NCBI RefSeq assembly: GCF_017115045.1
Contig: NZ_JABXKK010000113.1
Coordinates: 124,001 to 188,000, forward strand
DNA: 64,000 nt
Source: Nostoc sp. NMS8
GTDB lineage: Bacteria > Cyanobacteriota > Cyanobacteriia > Cyanobacteriales > Nostocaceae
Direction of reading: 5' to 3'
Shown here piece after piece: positions 8,312 through 17,300 of the stretch. Below the pieces are notes generated by a model, which was given only the letters and a program-made list of their open reading frames with translations, searched no databases and had not been told where the DNA came from. The translations under genes were made by a program, and so were the position numbers. The first letter of the stretch is position 1. Every line of letters begins with the position of its first letter.

Positions 8312-9064
8312 AACCAAAATTAGGTAATCTTTCTCTATTTTAAGAAAAATTGTTTTTTTGTGCCGATTCAACAGACTATTTATCAAGTAAAGATGAAATA
8401 GCCATCAAAAACTGCATACGCCAGAACAGATGAAAGAGGGACTGGGGACTGGGGAGAATAATAACTCTTAACTCAGCACTCTCAACTCCTAAGTCAGGTA
8501 GACCTTTAGCTTGCACAAAAATAAGTCTGCTGTAGCTACTTTTGCAGCTTTCCGTAGGGTGAAGTTTCCCAGCTAGAAACTTATCAGAAAACTTATCGCA
8601 AGCATAAAAACTTTGGAGTCAACGAGAGTTTATCTAGCTGCGACCTTAGTTCTTGACTGCTACTGTCAGAATAAAAACTTTGCTTTTTCAATCTATTATT
8701 AACTTTTTTAAATTGATAATACAGCAGATTTCAGGTAACTGAGGTACAAAATTTCATAAAAAAGCCATATACCAAAAGACTTTCAACTCTGTTCTCTGTT
8801 CCCTATTCTCTGCTGTATTTTATTATCTGGAGTGTTCCATTTAAATAATATTTTTTGTTTGTGTTAATTTATCTTTATTTAAAAATAAAGAATGCGTTTA
8901 GATAATGATTATATAAATAACAGATAAAATCTTTGTCAATTGTCAATATTTATGTTTATTTATTGAACTTATAATATTAAGCGAATTAACGGATTGAGTT
9001 ATTTAAATTTACGATTATGATTGAAAACATAGTTATTATAATGATTTCAAACAAGAGCTAGACT
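8312..9064. other. Upstream region of uvrC and of the 59-aa gene
   Basis: About 750 bp, AT-rich, holding the uvrC promoter side and the upstream region of the small plus-strand gene at 9065. A short GGGGACT-type tandem repeat lies at 8430-8455. No gene, hairpin or recognisable regulatory box stood out. Confidence 0.4.
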
Positions 9065-9244
9065 ATGAATTTACAAGATTTTGAATTACAGTATCGTGAG
9101 GCTATGGCTGAAACTCTCAATGAACTACAAACAGCAGTTTTATTGTTAGCGCAAGTACAACAAAAAATTTCAACTATTGGCAGTTCCGTACAAAATCTTA
9201 GTGAGCGCGTTGAAGAGTTTATTGCTGACCAAAAAGCAGAATAA
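9065..9244 (+). CDS. 59-aa helical hypothetical protein
   Basis: A frame from ATG at 9065 to TAA at 9242-9244 encodes a 59-residue, nearly all-helical protein (from MNLQDFELQYREAM to RVEEFIADQKAE) with heptad-like spacing of Leu/Val, suggesting a small coiled coil. No known family is recognised and the ribosome-binding site is weak. It is convergent with the response regulator, with only 21 bp between stop codons. Codon use looks like the neighbouring genes and the whole frame is free of repeats, which favours a real gene. Confidence 0.5.
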   Translation: MNLQDFELQYREAMAETLNELQTAVLLLAQVQQKISTIGSSVQNLSERVEEFIADQKAE

Positions 9245-9265
9245 ATGCACGCCTAGCAGAAAAGC

Positions 9266-9670
9266 TTATCTGTGGTGACAAGTAAATTGTTTTTCAATTG
9301 TAAGGATGAGATCCTTAAGTTTTAAGGGTTTGACAAAATAGCTACGTGCGCCCAAACTCATAGCTAGTTCTTGATCTGCTTTAAAAGCAAAGGCTGAAAC
9401 CACAATGATCGGTATTTTTGACAAATCAGGTTTTTGCTGGACTTGTTTTAAGAGTGAGTAACCGTCAATATCTGGCAATTTCAAGTCTAACAACATTAAA
9501 TCTGGCTCGAATTTCTCTATAGTTGAGAAAAAAGTAGAGCCTTCTGATAAGCTTTGGACTTCGTACCCACAGTGACTTAGATAGTCACTAAGTAACATCC
9601 GATTGAGATAATGATCTTCGACTAGCAAAATTCGTCTAACTTTATGTGACTGCAATGGCTTATCTCTCAT
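9266..9670 (-). CDS. Single-domain response regulator (CheY-like)
   Basis: The 134-aa protein is a receiver domain alone. RILLVEDHYLNR gives the acidic pocket, DLMLLDLKLPDIDG carries the phospho-acceptor Asp, IIVVSAFA contains the conserved Ser/Thr position, and YFVKPLKLKDL has the conserved Lys. It has no output domain, so it would act by protein-protein contact or as a phosphate shuttle. No sensor kinase is adjacent and the partner is unknown. Confidence 0.9.
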   Translation of the reverse strand: MRDKPLQSHKVRRILLVEDHYLNRMLLSDYLSHCGYEVQSLSEGSTFFSTIEKFEPDLMLLDLKLPDIDGYSLLKQVQQKPDLSKIPIIVVSAFAFKADQELAMSLGARSYFVKPLKLKDLILTIEKQFTCHHR

Positions 9671-10227
9671 TGAGTAATTGTGCTGTCATTGCTATCTATT
9701 ATCTGATAATTTTAAGTAAAAGCCAACAACTATTACCCTAAACTTAAACGCTAGTGTATTTAAATGGTGAAACGAATAGAAATCTAACTTATGTAATCTA
9801 GTCAAAAATATGAATAGATTAAATTCAATCGCACTACAATACTTGAAAAGTAATACAATGAAGTATAATTTGGTCAAAAATTAAGCTTGTTTTACGAGCT
9901 TTATCTATGTTATAATTTTAGACCAATGACTACTTTTAAACATAGAAGTGCCAAGATTCTATGAGTAAAAACACTTAAGTAATCCTGAAAATAACGGTAT
10001 GTAAATTGTATTTATAAAACAGTTTATATCTGGATGTTAGGTTAATTAATACCATTTCACAAAATACTTATTACAAATATCTTGCTAGGGGCATACAGAT
10101 GTATAACCTTACAACCAATTAATTTTTTGCAAATTTTTTTATAAAAAGTATAACCTCAAAAGTAATTATTCATCAAAAAAGGGAGCTAACTGCTCCCTTT
10201 CTTATTTGTAGTTTTGAACCTGCAATC
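9671..10227. other. Intergenic region upstream of the response regulator
   Basis: About 557 bp of AT-rich DNA. It holds the response-regulator promoter side and, at its far end, the terminator of the PEP-CTERM gene (10175-10197). A minus-strand open frame at 9692-9877 has no family features and looks fortuitous. Confidence 0.4.
10175..10197 (-). terminator. Rho-independent terminator of the PEP-CTERM gene
   Basis: Read on the minus strand, GGGAGC, a 5-nt loop and GCTCCC are followed by six T. This is a textbook intrinsic terminator, 31 bp after the stop codon. Confidence 0.85.
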
Positions 10228-11178
10228 TTAAATAGATACTTTCTTAAATTTGCGTTGTGTCACAAAGACGCCAGCAACACCCAACAAACCCACTATTATA
10301 GATGGTTCTGGCACTGCTGCGGGAGGCACAACACCTTTGATGCTAACTTCATAGTTGCCACTGTGAGATGCTCCATCAGCACCTACTCCTGAACTGTTGG
10401 TTAGCCCACTGTCAGTAGCAGAAAAGCCGTAAAGGAAATCAGTCTTGCCATTGTAGCTAACTTTAACAACTTCACTAGCTTGGAATCCATCTTTGAGGAA
10501 ATTACCCAAGGTTCCTAATAGAGGCGCATAGTAAGTTTTTAAATTTAAGTGACCCGCTAACCCAATTTTAATATCGCCAGTGATGTCATTTTGATTAACA
10601 TAAGAGATATTAGGGTCGCTGGAGCGTTGGAAACCACCGATGCCGAAAAACGCATTATAGGCTTGCTGGCGGATGTAGCTGCTAGGGGTAATACTCGGTA
10701 GACCTAGTGCCAATTTAATTGTAGATTCATTGGCTGCTAGACCAGCTGCGTCATAAAATTGGCTAAACCAAGTATTTGCCAAGTTATTTGCTCCATAGGC
10801 TGTACTCGATCCTGACGCAGTACTAAACCAATCTGCTGATGTCAGGCTGCTCAAAGTAATGCTTTGGCCACCAATTTGCCCTGTCAAGCTGGTATTTTTG
10901 GTGAAATCAAAATTCGCTTGTTCACTGCTAGCTCGTAACTCTACGTTTCCAGTAGGATTTGCGGCGTTTCCATCCAGTACTTTTTGTACATTTGCGGAGG
11001 TCTTGTCCACGAAGATAGTACTCTTATCTTGGACATCATAGACTGAATAATCATTTGCTGCTGTTCCACCAATAGTAGCGCCGGTGAGTGTTCCAGCCTG
11101 TGCTGGTACAGTGGCAAGAGCGCTCACACCAATAGCCATTGAGGCACCAATTACAAGTTTCTGGAAAGTCATTTTCAT
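10228..11178 (-). CDS. PEP-CTERM sorted secreted protein
   Basis: The 316-aa protein has a signal peptide (SMAIGVSALATVPAQAG, cleavage near residue 28). Its body is rich in Ser, Thr, Gly and Asn. The C-terminus is a PEP-CTERM anchor: VPEPSIIVGLLGVAGVF followed by the basic RKFKK. PEP-CTERM proteins are processed by an exosortase and exported to the outer surface or extracellular matrix. The GTLTGATIGGTAANDY start of the mature part resembles a cyanobacterial PEP-CTERM subgroup. The function of the body is unknown. A single gene with its own strong terminator. Confidence 0.85.
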   Translation of the reverse strand: MKMTFQKLVIGASMAIGVSALATVPAQAGTLTGATIGGTAANDYSVYDVQDKSTIFVDKTSANVQKVLDGNAANPTGNVELRASSEQANFDFTKNTSLTGQIGGQSITLSSLTSADWFSTASGSSTAYGANNLANTWFSQFYDAAGLAANESTIKLALGLPSITPSSYIRQQAYNAFFGIGGFQRSSDPNISYVNQNDITGDIKIGLAGHLNLKTYYAPLLGTLGNFLKDGFQASEVVKVSYNGKTDFLYGFSATDSGLTNSSGVGADGASHSGNYEVSIKGVVPPAAVPEPSIIVGLLGVAGVFVTQRKFKKVSI

Positions 11179-11840
11179 TGTTTTTAAGTCTCTATCAGTT
11201 TGGAAGTTAAGTTTTAAACTAGTACCGTTTTTAGGCTTGGGTTGTCTTGACTACAGGCTTTTTGGCAATACAGCTGCTTAAAAACACAAACTGTATTGTT
11301 AACCATCTTTGGTATCTCAGCGCACAAACCTAGTTTAAGAAAAATGAAGACCTAATTGGGTAAAGTTACTGCTGATTATCAATTAAAAAATGACGAATTT
11401 TTAGATTTTTTTATACGTTTAATTACATATTATGATAAAAATTATATGTGTTTAAAAATACATTAATATATTTTAGAGTTCAGTATAATACGGAGATTCG
11501 CAGGAACGCATATCAATACTGCATAGATTTTGCCATTTCTCTCCAATTTGCTGCGCCGATCTCAAAAGTCTCTTTGCCGAGGCGCTGAGTATGGTCAACC
11601 TAAGCTGAAACTCCTTTAAAACCTCGTTTCCAGGCGGAGGCTGGAAATGCAACTCAAAAGCGGCTCTGCCGCCAGTAAGAGAGGCGGAGCCTCAAAGACA
11701 AGCATTCCCAGTCGGAGACTGGGAACGAGGCAATCTAAAAGCTAGTTCTAGACTTGCTTTCACGTTAAGTTGACAGCAATGAGCATTGCTGTGCCCCTAC
11801 CGTGTGGTTTTATTTACGCGGTGCTGTACTAGTTCCTATT
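11179..11840. other. Intergenic region with foldback repeat
   Basis: About 660 bp upstream of the PEP-CTERM gene and downstream of the aminotransferase. It contains AT-rich promoter-side DNA (11380-11480) and a 110-bp foldback repeat (11622-11731). No gene is supported. Confidence 0.45.
11622..11731. repeat. Foldback repeat element with four internal hairpins
   Basis: The ends CCTCGTTTCCAG and CTGGGAACGAGG form a 12-bp inverted repeat with one mismatch. Between and within them are four small perfect stems: TTTCCAG/CTGGAAA, GCGGC/GCCGC, GAGGC/GCCTC and TTCCCAG/CTGGGAA. The layout is that of a non-coding dispersed repeat of the kind common in Nostoc. Confidence 0.7.
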
Positions 11841-13064
11841 TCAATGAAGAAACTCGGCAATTCTTTCTACAGCAGTCCCTAACAAAGGTGGCTCATGTAC
11901 TAAGGCAAAACGCACATATCCTTCTCCAGATTTGCCAAAGCCTGCACCTGGGGAAGCGGCTACACCAGTTTGTTTAACTAGTTGGGTACAAAATTCTATG
12001 GAGTTTTGACTCCAATGTGAAGGCAATTTTGCCCAGATATACATTGTGGCTTGAGGAGTAGGGACATTCCAGCCAATGCGGTGTAAAGCACTGATGAATG
12101 CATCACGCCGACTCTGGAAGGTAGCAACGGCAGATTTGACGCCAGCTTGCGGGCCAGTTAGGGCAGCGATCGCACCATTCAAAATTCCCCGATACTGATT
12201 AAAATCAACGGCGGCTTTTACCTGGCGTAAGGCGTTAATTAACTGGGCATTACCAATGGCGTAGCCAATACGGAAGCCGCCCATATTATAAGACTTGGAA
12301 AGGGTGAAAAATTCAATGGAGACGCTTTTCTCTGGATCGGCTTGCAGAATTGAAGGAACTAGGGATTTTGGATTTTGGATTTTGGATTTTGGATTGGGAG
12401 AAGAATCTGCCCAGTCCCCACTCTCCCCAAATACTAAATCTACGTAGGGGAAATCGTGAACCAGCACGAGATTGTGTTGCTGACAGAAGGCCACAGCTTC
12501 TTGGAAGAAAGATAAAGGTGCGATCGCAGCCGTGGGATTATGAGGATAACTTAATACCATCATCCGCGACTGGGCTAAGACTGGGGCAGGAATATCAGCA
12601 AACACTGGTAAAAAGCTGTTTTCTGCCAGTAGTGGCATTGGGTAGATTTGACCACCGGCTAGATGGACTCCCCCAGCATGAGAGGGATAACCTGGATCGA
12701 GCAACAGGGCAAAATCTCCGGGATTGAGTATTGCTAGAGGTAAATGGGCTGTGCCTTCTTGAGAACCAATTAGAGGTAGTACCTCAGTTTGAGGATCGAC
12801 TTTGATGCCAAATTTTTGTTCGTACCAGCTGGCTGCGGCTTCGCGAAATCCTTGAGTACCGTTAAACAACAGATAGCCGTGGGTACTGCGATCGCTAAGA
12901 GACTGGGCGATCGCCTCAATTACATGGGCCTCGGCTGGTAAATCAGAAGACCCCAACGACAAATCAATCACCTGTCGTCCAGCTGCCAAAGCGACTGCCT
13001 TGGCTCTGTCCATATCAGCAAATACATTTGATTGTAGGGGTTGTAAACGTTTTGCAAACTGCAT
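11841..13064 (-). CDS. PLP-dependent class I/II aminotransferase
   Basis: A fold-type I aminotransferase (407 aa from the chosen start) related to the aspartate / LL-diaminopimelate aminotransferase group. Visible hallmarks are NGTQGFREA, SYPHNPTA (substrate and cofactor contact), VHDFPYVDLVF, the Schiff-base lysine in TLSKSYNMGGFRIGYA, and RFALVHEP with the substrate-carboxylate Arg. The amino-acid specificity cannot be told from sequence. I start at the ATG at 13064 (MQFAKRLQPLQ), because the codons before it belong to an ATGACTA-type tandem repeat; the longer start is 13073. An STRR inserted in frame adds PNPKSKIQNPKS in the middle of the protein. Confidence 0.9.
   Translation of the reverse strand: MQFAKRLQPLQSNVFADMDRAKAVALAAGRQVIDLSLGSSDLPAEAHVIEAIAQSLSDRSTHGYLLFNGTQGFREAAASWYEQKFGIKVDPQTEVLPLIGSQEGTAHLPLAILNPGDFALLLDPGYPSHAGGVHLAGGQIYPMPLLAENSFLPVFADIPAPVLAQSRMMVLSYPHNPTAAIAPLSFFQEAVAFCQQHNLVLVHDFPYVDLVFGESGDWADSSPNPKSKIQNPKSLVPSILQADPEKSVSIEFFTLSKSYNMGGFRIGYAIGNAQLINALRQVKAAVDFNQYRGILNGAIAALTGPQAGVKSAVATFQSRRDAFISALHRIGWNVPTPQATMYIWAKLPSHWSQNSIEFCTQLVKQTGVAASPGAGFGKSGEGYVRFALVHEPPLLGTAVERIAEFLH
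12364..12398. repeat. 7-bp STRR inside the aminotransferase gene
   Basis: Four exact GATTTTG units and one GATTGGG variant lie inside the coding sequence. A 7-bp unit repeated three times gives 21 bp, so growth by three units keeps frame. The translated stretch, PNPKSKIQNPKS, sits between the conserved DFPYVDLVF and the catalytic-lysine segment. Confidence 0.85.
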
Positions 13065-13118
13065 ATTAGTCATTAGTCATTGGTCATTAGTCATTTAGTA
13101 TGGACTATGAACTATTGA

Positions 13119-13454
13119 CTAATTAGTATTTAAGTGAGTATCTAGGAGAGCTAGTAATTTGTCTTTGCCGATGACTCCCTCGGTGGATATCAAAACTTCT
13201 TGACCTTGAAATAGTCTGAGGGCGGGTACGCCTTCAACTTGGTACTGCTTAACAGTGAGTGGGTTGGGGTCAATTTCCATTTTAACGACTTTGAGGCGAT
13301 CGCTATATTGGCTAGCAGCTGAGTTAATTAGGGGCGACATCAATTGACAAGGCCCACACCAGGAAGCCCAAAAATAAACTAATACAGGCTGCTCGGCTTT
13401 TAACACTTCAGTTTCAAAATCAGCATCGGTTATGGTGATTACAGCCTTACTCAT
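13119..13454 (-). CDS. Thioredoxin family protein
   Basis: A thioredoxin of 111 aa with the active site WASWCGPCQ and the cis-Pro loop VEGVPALRLF. It reduces protein disulfides in the cytoplasm. I choose the ATG at 13452-13454 because GGAG lies 6 nt upstream (13461-13464) and the thioredoxin fold begins right there. An in-frame ATG at 13493 would add 13 poorly conserved residues. It lies between the aminotransferase and vipp1 on the same strand, without tight spacing. Confidence 0.9.
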   Translation of the reverse strand: MSKAVITITDADFETEVLKAEQPVLVYFWASWCGPCQLMSPLINSAASQYSDRLKVVKMEIDPNPLTVKQYQVEGVPALRLFQGQEVLISTEGVIGKDKLLALLDTHLNTN

Positions 13455-13555
13455 TGCAGTCTCCATCAGGTGGCGATCAAAGTTGGCACACACAATACTT
13501 TATCCCAAAGTCGTCAATAGTCCATAGTCAATAGGAAATAACTAATGACGTAAAA

Positions 13556-13578
13556 TCCCACAGCCAACAGGTGTGGGA
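13556..13578 (-). terminator. Terminator hairpin after vipp1
   Basis: TCCCACA, a 9-nt loop and TGTGGGA form a 7-bp stem about 28 bp beyond the vipp1 stop. On the minus strand a short TTTTA run follows. Likely an intrinsic terminator of modest strength. Confidence 0.6.
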
Positions 13579-13605
13579 CTAGCTCAAATAAGTTTTCTAC
13601 CAATT

Positions 13606-14388
13606 TTACAGTTGATCCAATTGTTTGCGTAGGGAATCCAACTCGGCATCAACCACCTCATTAGACTTAGGATTAGGAGCAGGGGTTTGTTGTTGCGGTG
13701 GTAGTTGGGCTTGATTTTGGGGAGTTGCGGGTGGTAGCAATTGCGCTTTTAAAGCTGCCAACTCATCATCAACATCGCTACCACCTTCCAACTGGGCAAA
13801 TTGGCTTTCTAAATCTGCACCCGCCAACTCTCCTGCTGCCTGGGCCCGGGATTCTTGGATCAAGACTTTTTCTTCCATGCGCTCGAAGGCAGACATTGCA
13901 CTGTTAGTATTCATCCCACGCACCATGCCTTGGAGTTGCTCTTGGGCTTTGGCAGTGGTGATTCTAGCTCTCAGCATTTCTTTCTTGGTTTTAGCTTCAG
14001 AAATCTTGCTTTCTAGCTGGATTAAGTTGCGCTTGAGGGTTTCAACTTGAGTGCTTTGGGTATCCAAACTAGCTTTAAGGGCGGCGCTGGTATCCGTATA
14101 AGTCTTCTTGCGCTCTAGAGCTTGTCGTGCTAAGTTCTCATCACCTTTTTGCAGTGCTAGTTGGGCATTGCGTTGCCACTTATTGATTTCATTTTGGGCA
14201 TCATTGTACTGTTTCTCACTGCGTTTTTGGGCGGCGATGGTCTGCGCTACTCCCTGACGCAGCTGCACCAAGTCTTCCTGCATTTCCAGGACGGCTTGCT
14301 CTAGCATTTTTTCGGGGTCTTCGGCTTTGTTAACCAGGTCGTTGAGGTTAGAACTAACTACTCGCTTAATGCGATCGAATAATCCCAT
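13606..14388 (-). CDS. vipp1: Vipp1 / IM30, ESCRT-III-like thylakoid membrane protein
   Basis: Vipp1 forms large rings on membranes and is needed for thylakoid biogenesis and membrane repair. The 260-aa protein has the PspA/IM30 fold: amphipathic helix MGLFDRIKRVVSSNL, EDPEKMLEQAVLEMQEDLVQ, and a long coiled coil. It also has the extra C-terminal extension that separates Vipp1 from PspA: a Pro/Gln linker and a last helix AELDSLRKQLDQL. A close paralogue lies 300 bp upstream on the same strand. Confidence 0.9.
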   Translation of the reverse strand: MGLFDRIKRVVSSNLNDLVNKAEDPEKMLEQAVLEMQEDLVQLRQGVAQTIAAQKRSEKQYNDAQNEINKWQRNAQLALQKGDENLARQALERKKTYTDTSAALKASLDTQSTQVETLKRNLIQLESKISEAKTKKEMLRARITTAKAQEQLQGMVRGMNTNSAMSAFERMEEKVLIQESRAQAAGELAGADLESQFAQLEGGSDVDDELAALKAQLLPPATPQNQAQLPPQQQTPAPNPKSNEVVDAELDSLRKQLDQL

Positions 14389-14691
14389 AACTTTGTTTTT
14401 CCTTGTGTAATTTACGCTTTTTGTTGGACAGTTAGCTTTTTTACTTTTTTATAGCTACCTATTTCAATGTAATCTTTCCAGTTTGAATCAGTATCTCCTC
14501 ACAACTCCTAATTGTTAAGATATCGCCAAATCAGGGTAATTAGTCGAACTTCAAGAAGAGGCTCTTTGCTGGGGGAAAAAGAGCAGGGTGAAATGACCTA
14601 AGCTTTGAGCCGACAAGCGTTGCAAAGCAGGCAAGAGTCGAATCAATCCTCTTTCTGTTATATCCCCCTGCTCCCTGCCCCTGCCTCTTTT

Positions 14692-15444
14692 TCAAGAGTC
14701 CTGAGTTTTGGGTAACTGCTGTTGGGGAGGCTGCGCTGTCTTTTGGCTCTCCTGGGTAAGGAGACTTTCGTGCTGTGTGTTTTCTGCCTGGTTGAGAACC
14801 TGTACTTTCATCGCTGCCAATTCGGTATCTAAATCATTAGATTCCAAAGAAGTAAATTGTGTTTCCAAGTCGTCGCTACTAAGTTGAGCTATGGCTTCTG
14901 ATTGAGCTTCTATTTGTAAAACTTTTTCTTCCATCCGCTCAAAGGCACTCAGACTGCTAGTGGTAGAAGTTGTGCCGAGCATTTCCTGGAGCCGATAAGA
15001 TGCTTCGGCAGAACGGGCGCGAGCAATATACATATCTTTTTTTGTTTTCGCCTCGGCAATTTTTAACTCTAGCGATCGCATATCCTTTTTTAGCCTAACT
15101 ACTATCTCGTTTTGCTGCTCTATCTGGGAAAATAGGGCTGTAGTGGTTTCTTTATAGGCTTGGCGCTTAGTCAATGCTTCGCGTGCTAGAGGTTCGCTGC
15201 CTTGTTGTAGCGCCAATTGGGCACGACGATACCATTCTTCTGTTTGAGACTGGCCAGCCGCCGCCTGGCGTTCAGTGCGTTTCTGGGTAGCGATCGCTTG
15301 TGCAACACCCTGCCGCAACTGCACCAGATTTTCCTGCATCTCCAGAACAGCTTGCTCCAAAATCTTTTCTGGATCTTCTGCACCACTAATCAAACTATTG
15401 AAATTAGCGCGAATCACCCGCAGAATACGGTTGATTAATTCCAT
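14692..15444 (-). CDS. PspA/IM30 family protein, paralogue of Vipp1
   Basis: A 250-aa PspA/IM30 protein with the N-terminal amphipathic helix (MELINRILRVIRANFNSLI), the DPEKILEQAVLEMQENLVQ motif and AFERMEEKVLQIEAQS. It aligns end to end with the adjacent Vipp1 up to the coiled coil. Its C-terminus is a Gln/Ser-rich tail instead of the Vipp1 terminal helix, so it is more PspA-like. GGAG lies about 8 nt before the ATG. The role is probably membrane-stress protection; tandem duplication is an inference from adjacency and similarity. A stretch of pyrimidine-rich repeat follows its stop. Confidence 0.88.
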   Translation of the reverse strand: MELINRILRVIRANFNSLISGAEDPEKILEQAVLEMQENLVQLRQGVAQAIATQKRTERQAAAGQSQTEEWYRRAQLALQQGSEPLAREALTKRQAYKETTTALFSQIEQQNEIVVRLKKDMRSLELKIAEAKTKKDMYIARARSAEASYRLQEMLGTTSTTSSLSAFERMEEKVLQIEAQSEAIAQLSSDDLETQFTSLESNDLDTELAAMKVQVLNQAENTQHESLLTQESQKTAQPPQQQLPKTQDS

Positions 15445-15487
15445 GTCGGCTCTCCATTCACGAAATCCAAATCCAGTGGTGAGTGAT

Positions 15488-15555
15488 GAGTGCTGAGTAA
15501 TGAATTTACTTATAGAGTGCTGAGTGCTGAGTAATGAATTTAGTTATAGAGTGCT
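15488..15555. repeat. Two 34-bp direct repeats
   Basis: GAGTGCTGAGTAATGAATTT-type units occur back to back at 15488-15521 and 15522-15555, differing at one base. They lie in the spacer between the SPOR-like gene and the PspA gene. Confidence 0.75.
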
Positions 15556-15736
15556 GAATGCCCAATCAAAGTCTTGAGTATAAGAATTATTGTTGTAGGG
15601 TCGTCAACAAATAAGATTTTGTCTCTACTACTTACCACTTAGCACGGGCTAAACCTTAGCTATCCGCTAACACAACTCAGCACTCATTGACTCAGGACTG
15701 TTATCTTATGGTATCGTAAATTTTTACAACTTATGG

Positions 15737-17083
15737 CTACTGAACCCGTGCCTTGATTCCCCTTGCCTGTAAAAGTTGCATCTGTTGTTTTACTTGCTCT
15801 TTAGTTTTAAAAGCACCCAGATAAATCAATTCTTTGCTGGGCGATAAATAAGCATCAGGAATTACTTGCCGTGCTGACGCAAAAGCTGCGCCTTTATTAT
15901 CTATCACTACATGATAGAACCCATCTGTTCCTGGTTTGATTTCTGCATTCGGTTTTGGTGAAGTAGCGATCGCCTTAGGCGAGGTTTTTATCGGTGAAGT
16001 AAGAGGCAAATTCAGAGGAGGCAAGGATTGTAGCGTCGGTACTGGTGCTAAGGCAATCGGATTTGTCGGTTTTAAGGCTGTGTTGGCCTCAGGATTTGCG
16101 GGATTTTGAGGAACTACTGGATTAGGGACTACTGCGGGGTTTGGTTGGACTTTGGGTTTTAAGCCAACTACATCATTAGGATCTCTCACCTCAGGAAACT
16201 CTTCATTAGCGAGATTGGGATATTTGGGCATAGATGTACTTGGTGGCTGGATTTGGCGTTGAACATTACTGCCAACTTCTTCAGCATTTTCTGGTGTGGG
16301 AGACGAGTTCCCATTAAACAAATTGCCTAAATTCCATTGTGGTAAGCTTTTGGGATTGAACACTACATAACCCAAGGTAAGACTCGCCACCAGTAGTAGC
16401 AACATCGAGCCAATTCCCAAAGGTGATAACAGAGTGTCACTAGAATTACTTGGATTCTTGCTTTCTGGCTGTTCTTCTGCCAGACTTCGCAGCAGTGCTT
16501 CACTAGATTCTAAATAGTCATCTGGGTGCTTAGGAGTGTTATCTGGTTCCAAGAGATTTTCGCTTTTAGTCCCTTTAACGAGTGCTGGCACAATGCTGCT
16601 ACTAAAGTTGGGTGGGGGTGGTGGAAGTTGAGTTTGTGTTTTAGCAGAATCGGAGGTAGAGGGCACATTAAGATTATTAAGATTATTCAGTTCCTCGGTT
16701 TTTGCCGTAGCTAGTGCTGGTTTAATCTCAGGATTCACTGCTACAGATGTGGGTGGTACGTCAATTTTTGCCGTTGGCGCTGGGGTTCCCTGATGGTTAA
16801 CGGGTACAGATGTCGGTGGCACATTAGTTTTAATTTCTGTTACCGATGACTGAGTTGTGCCCGATGTTGTAGGAATGGCAGTTAATGGCTGGGATTGATT
16901 ACTCATGTAACTTGCAACACGGGACTGATTTGATACTAAACCAGTTCGTGTACGTCGATATCGAGCTAACTCTTGATCTAGCGGTACCTCTAAACTCGCT
17001 AATGCTGCTGCTAGTGCTGGTTTCAACCCAGGTGTTTTAGACAATTGATGATTATCGGAATCTTTAAGGGGGTTTTGAGTCAT
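15737..17083 (-). CDS. Membrane protein with SPOR-like C-terminal domain
   Basis: The 448-aa protein has a cytoplasmic Pro/Thr-rich N-terminal half and one transmembrane segment at about residues 222-246 (GSMLLLLVASLTLGYVVF). A long Pro/Asn-rich linker leads to a C-terminal domain with the SPOR shape: FYHVVIDNKGAAFASARQV, then IYLGAFKTKEQVKQQMQLL, ending GIKARVQ. SPOR domains bind denuded peptidoglycan, often at the division septum, so a cell-wall role is likely. The VPPTS motif recurs in the N-terminal half. It is divergent from the DciA-like gene. Confidence 0.75.
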   Translation of the reverse strand: MTQNPLKDSDNHQLSKTPGLKPALAAALASLEVPLDQELARYRRTRTGLVSNQSRVASYMSNQSQPLTAIPTTSGTTQSSVTEIKTNVPPTSVPVNHQGTPAPTAKIDVPPTSVAVNPEIKPALATAKTEELNNLNNLNVPSTSDSAKTQTQLPPPPPNFSSSIVPALVKGTKSENLLEPDNTPKHPDDYLESSEALLRSLAEEQPESKNPSNSSDTLLSPLGIGSMLLLLVASLTLGYVVFNPKSLPQWNLGNLFNGNSSPTPENAEEVGSNVQRQIQPPSTSMPKYPNLANEEFPEVRDPNDVVGLKPKVQPNPAVVPNPVVPQNPANPEANTALKPTNPIALAPVPTLQSLPPLNLPLTSPIKTSPKAIATSPKPNAEIKPGTDGFYHVVIDNKGAAFASARQVIPDAYLSPSKELIYLGAFKTKEQVKQQMQLLQARGIKARVQ

Positions 17084-17174
17084 TGTTTCTGTGCCTCAAG
17101 CGTAGATTGTTGGAATTATATTTGTGACAATAGTAGCGGAAATTATTTAAATAGATTTAGGTATTGGGCATTGA

Positions 17175-17300
17175 AAAGAGGCAGAGGGGCAGGGTGCGGG
17201 GGGCGGAGGGGAATTCTTCTCCCTGCTCCCTGCTCCCTGCTCCCCTGCTCGCTCATCTTCCCTAGTCCCCAGTCCCCACTCCCACTCCCCACTTTTAACG
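17175..17300. repeat. G/C-rich short tandem repeats before the dciA-like gene
   Basis: Runs of GGGGCAG-like units and then CTCCCTG and CCCCAGT units fill the spacer. They are typical STRR sequence and leave little room for a normal ribosome-binding site before the ATG at 17301. Confidence 0.6.

Noticed and set aside
9692..9877. Minus-strand open frame rich in Phe and Leu
   Set aside because: AT-rich spacer sequence with no recognisable start signal or domain.
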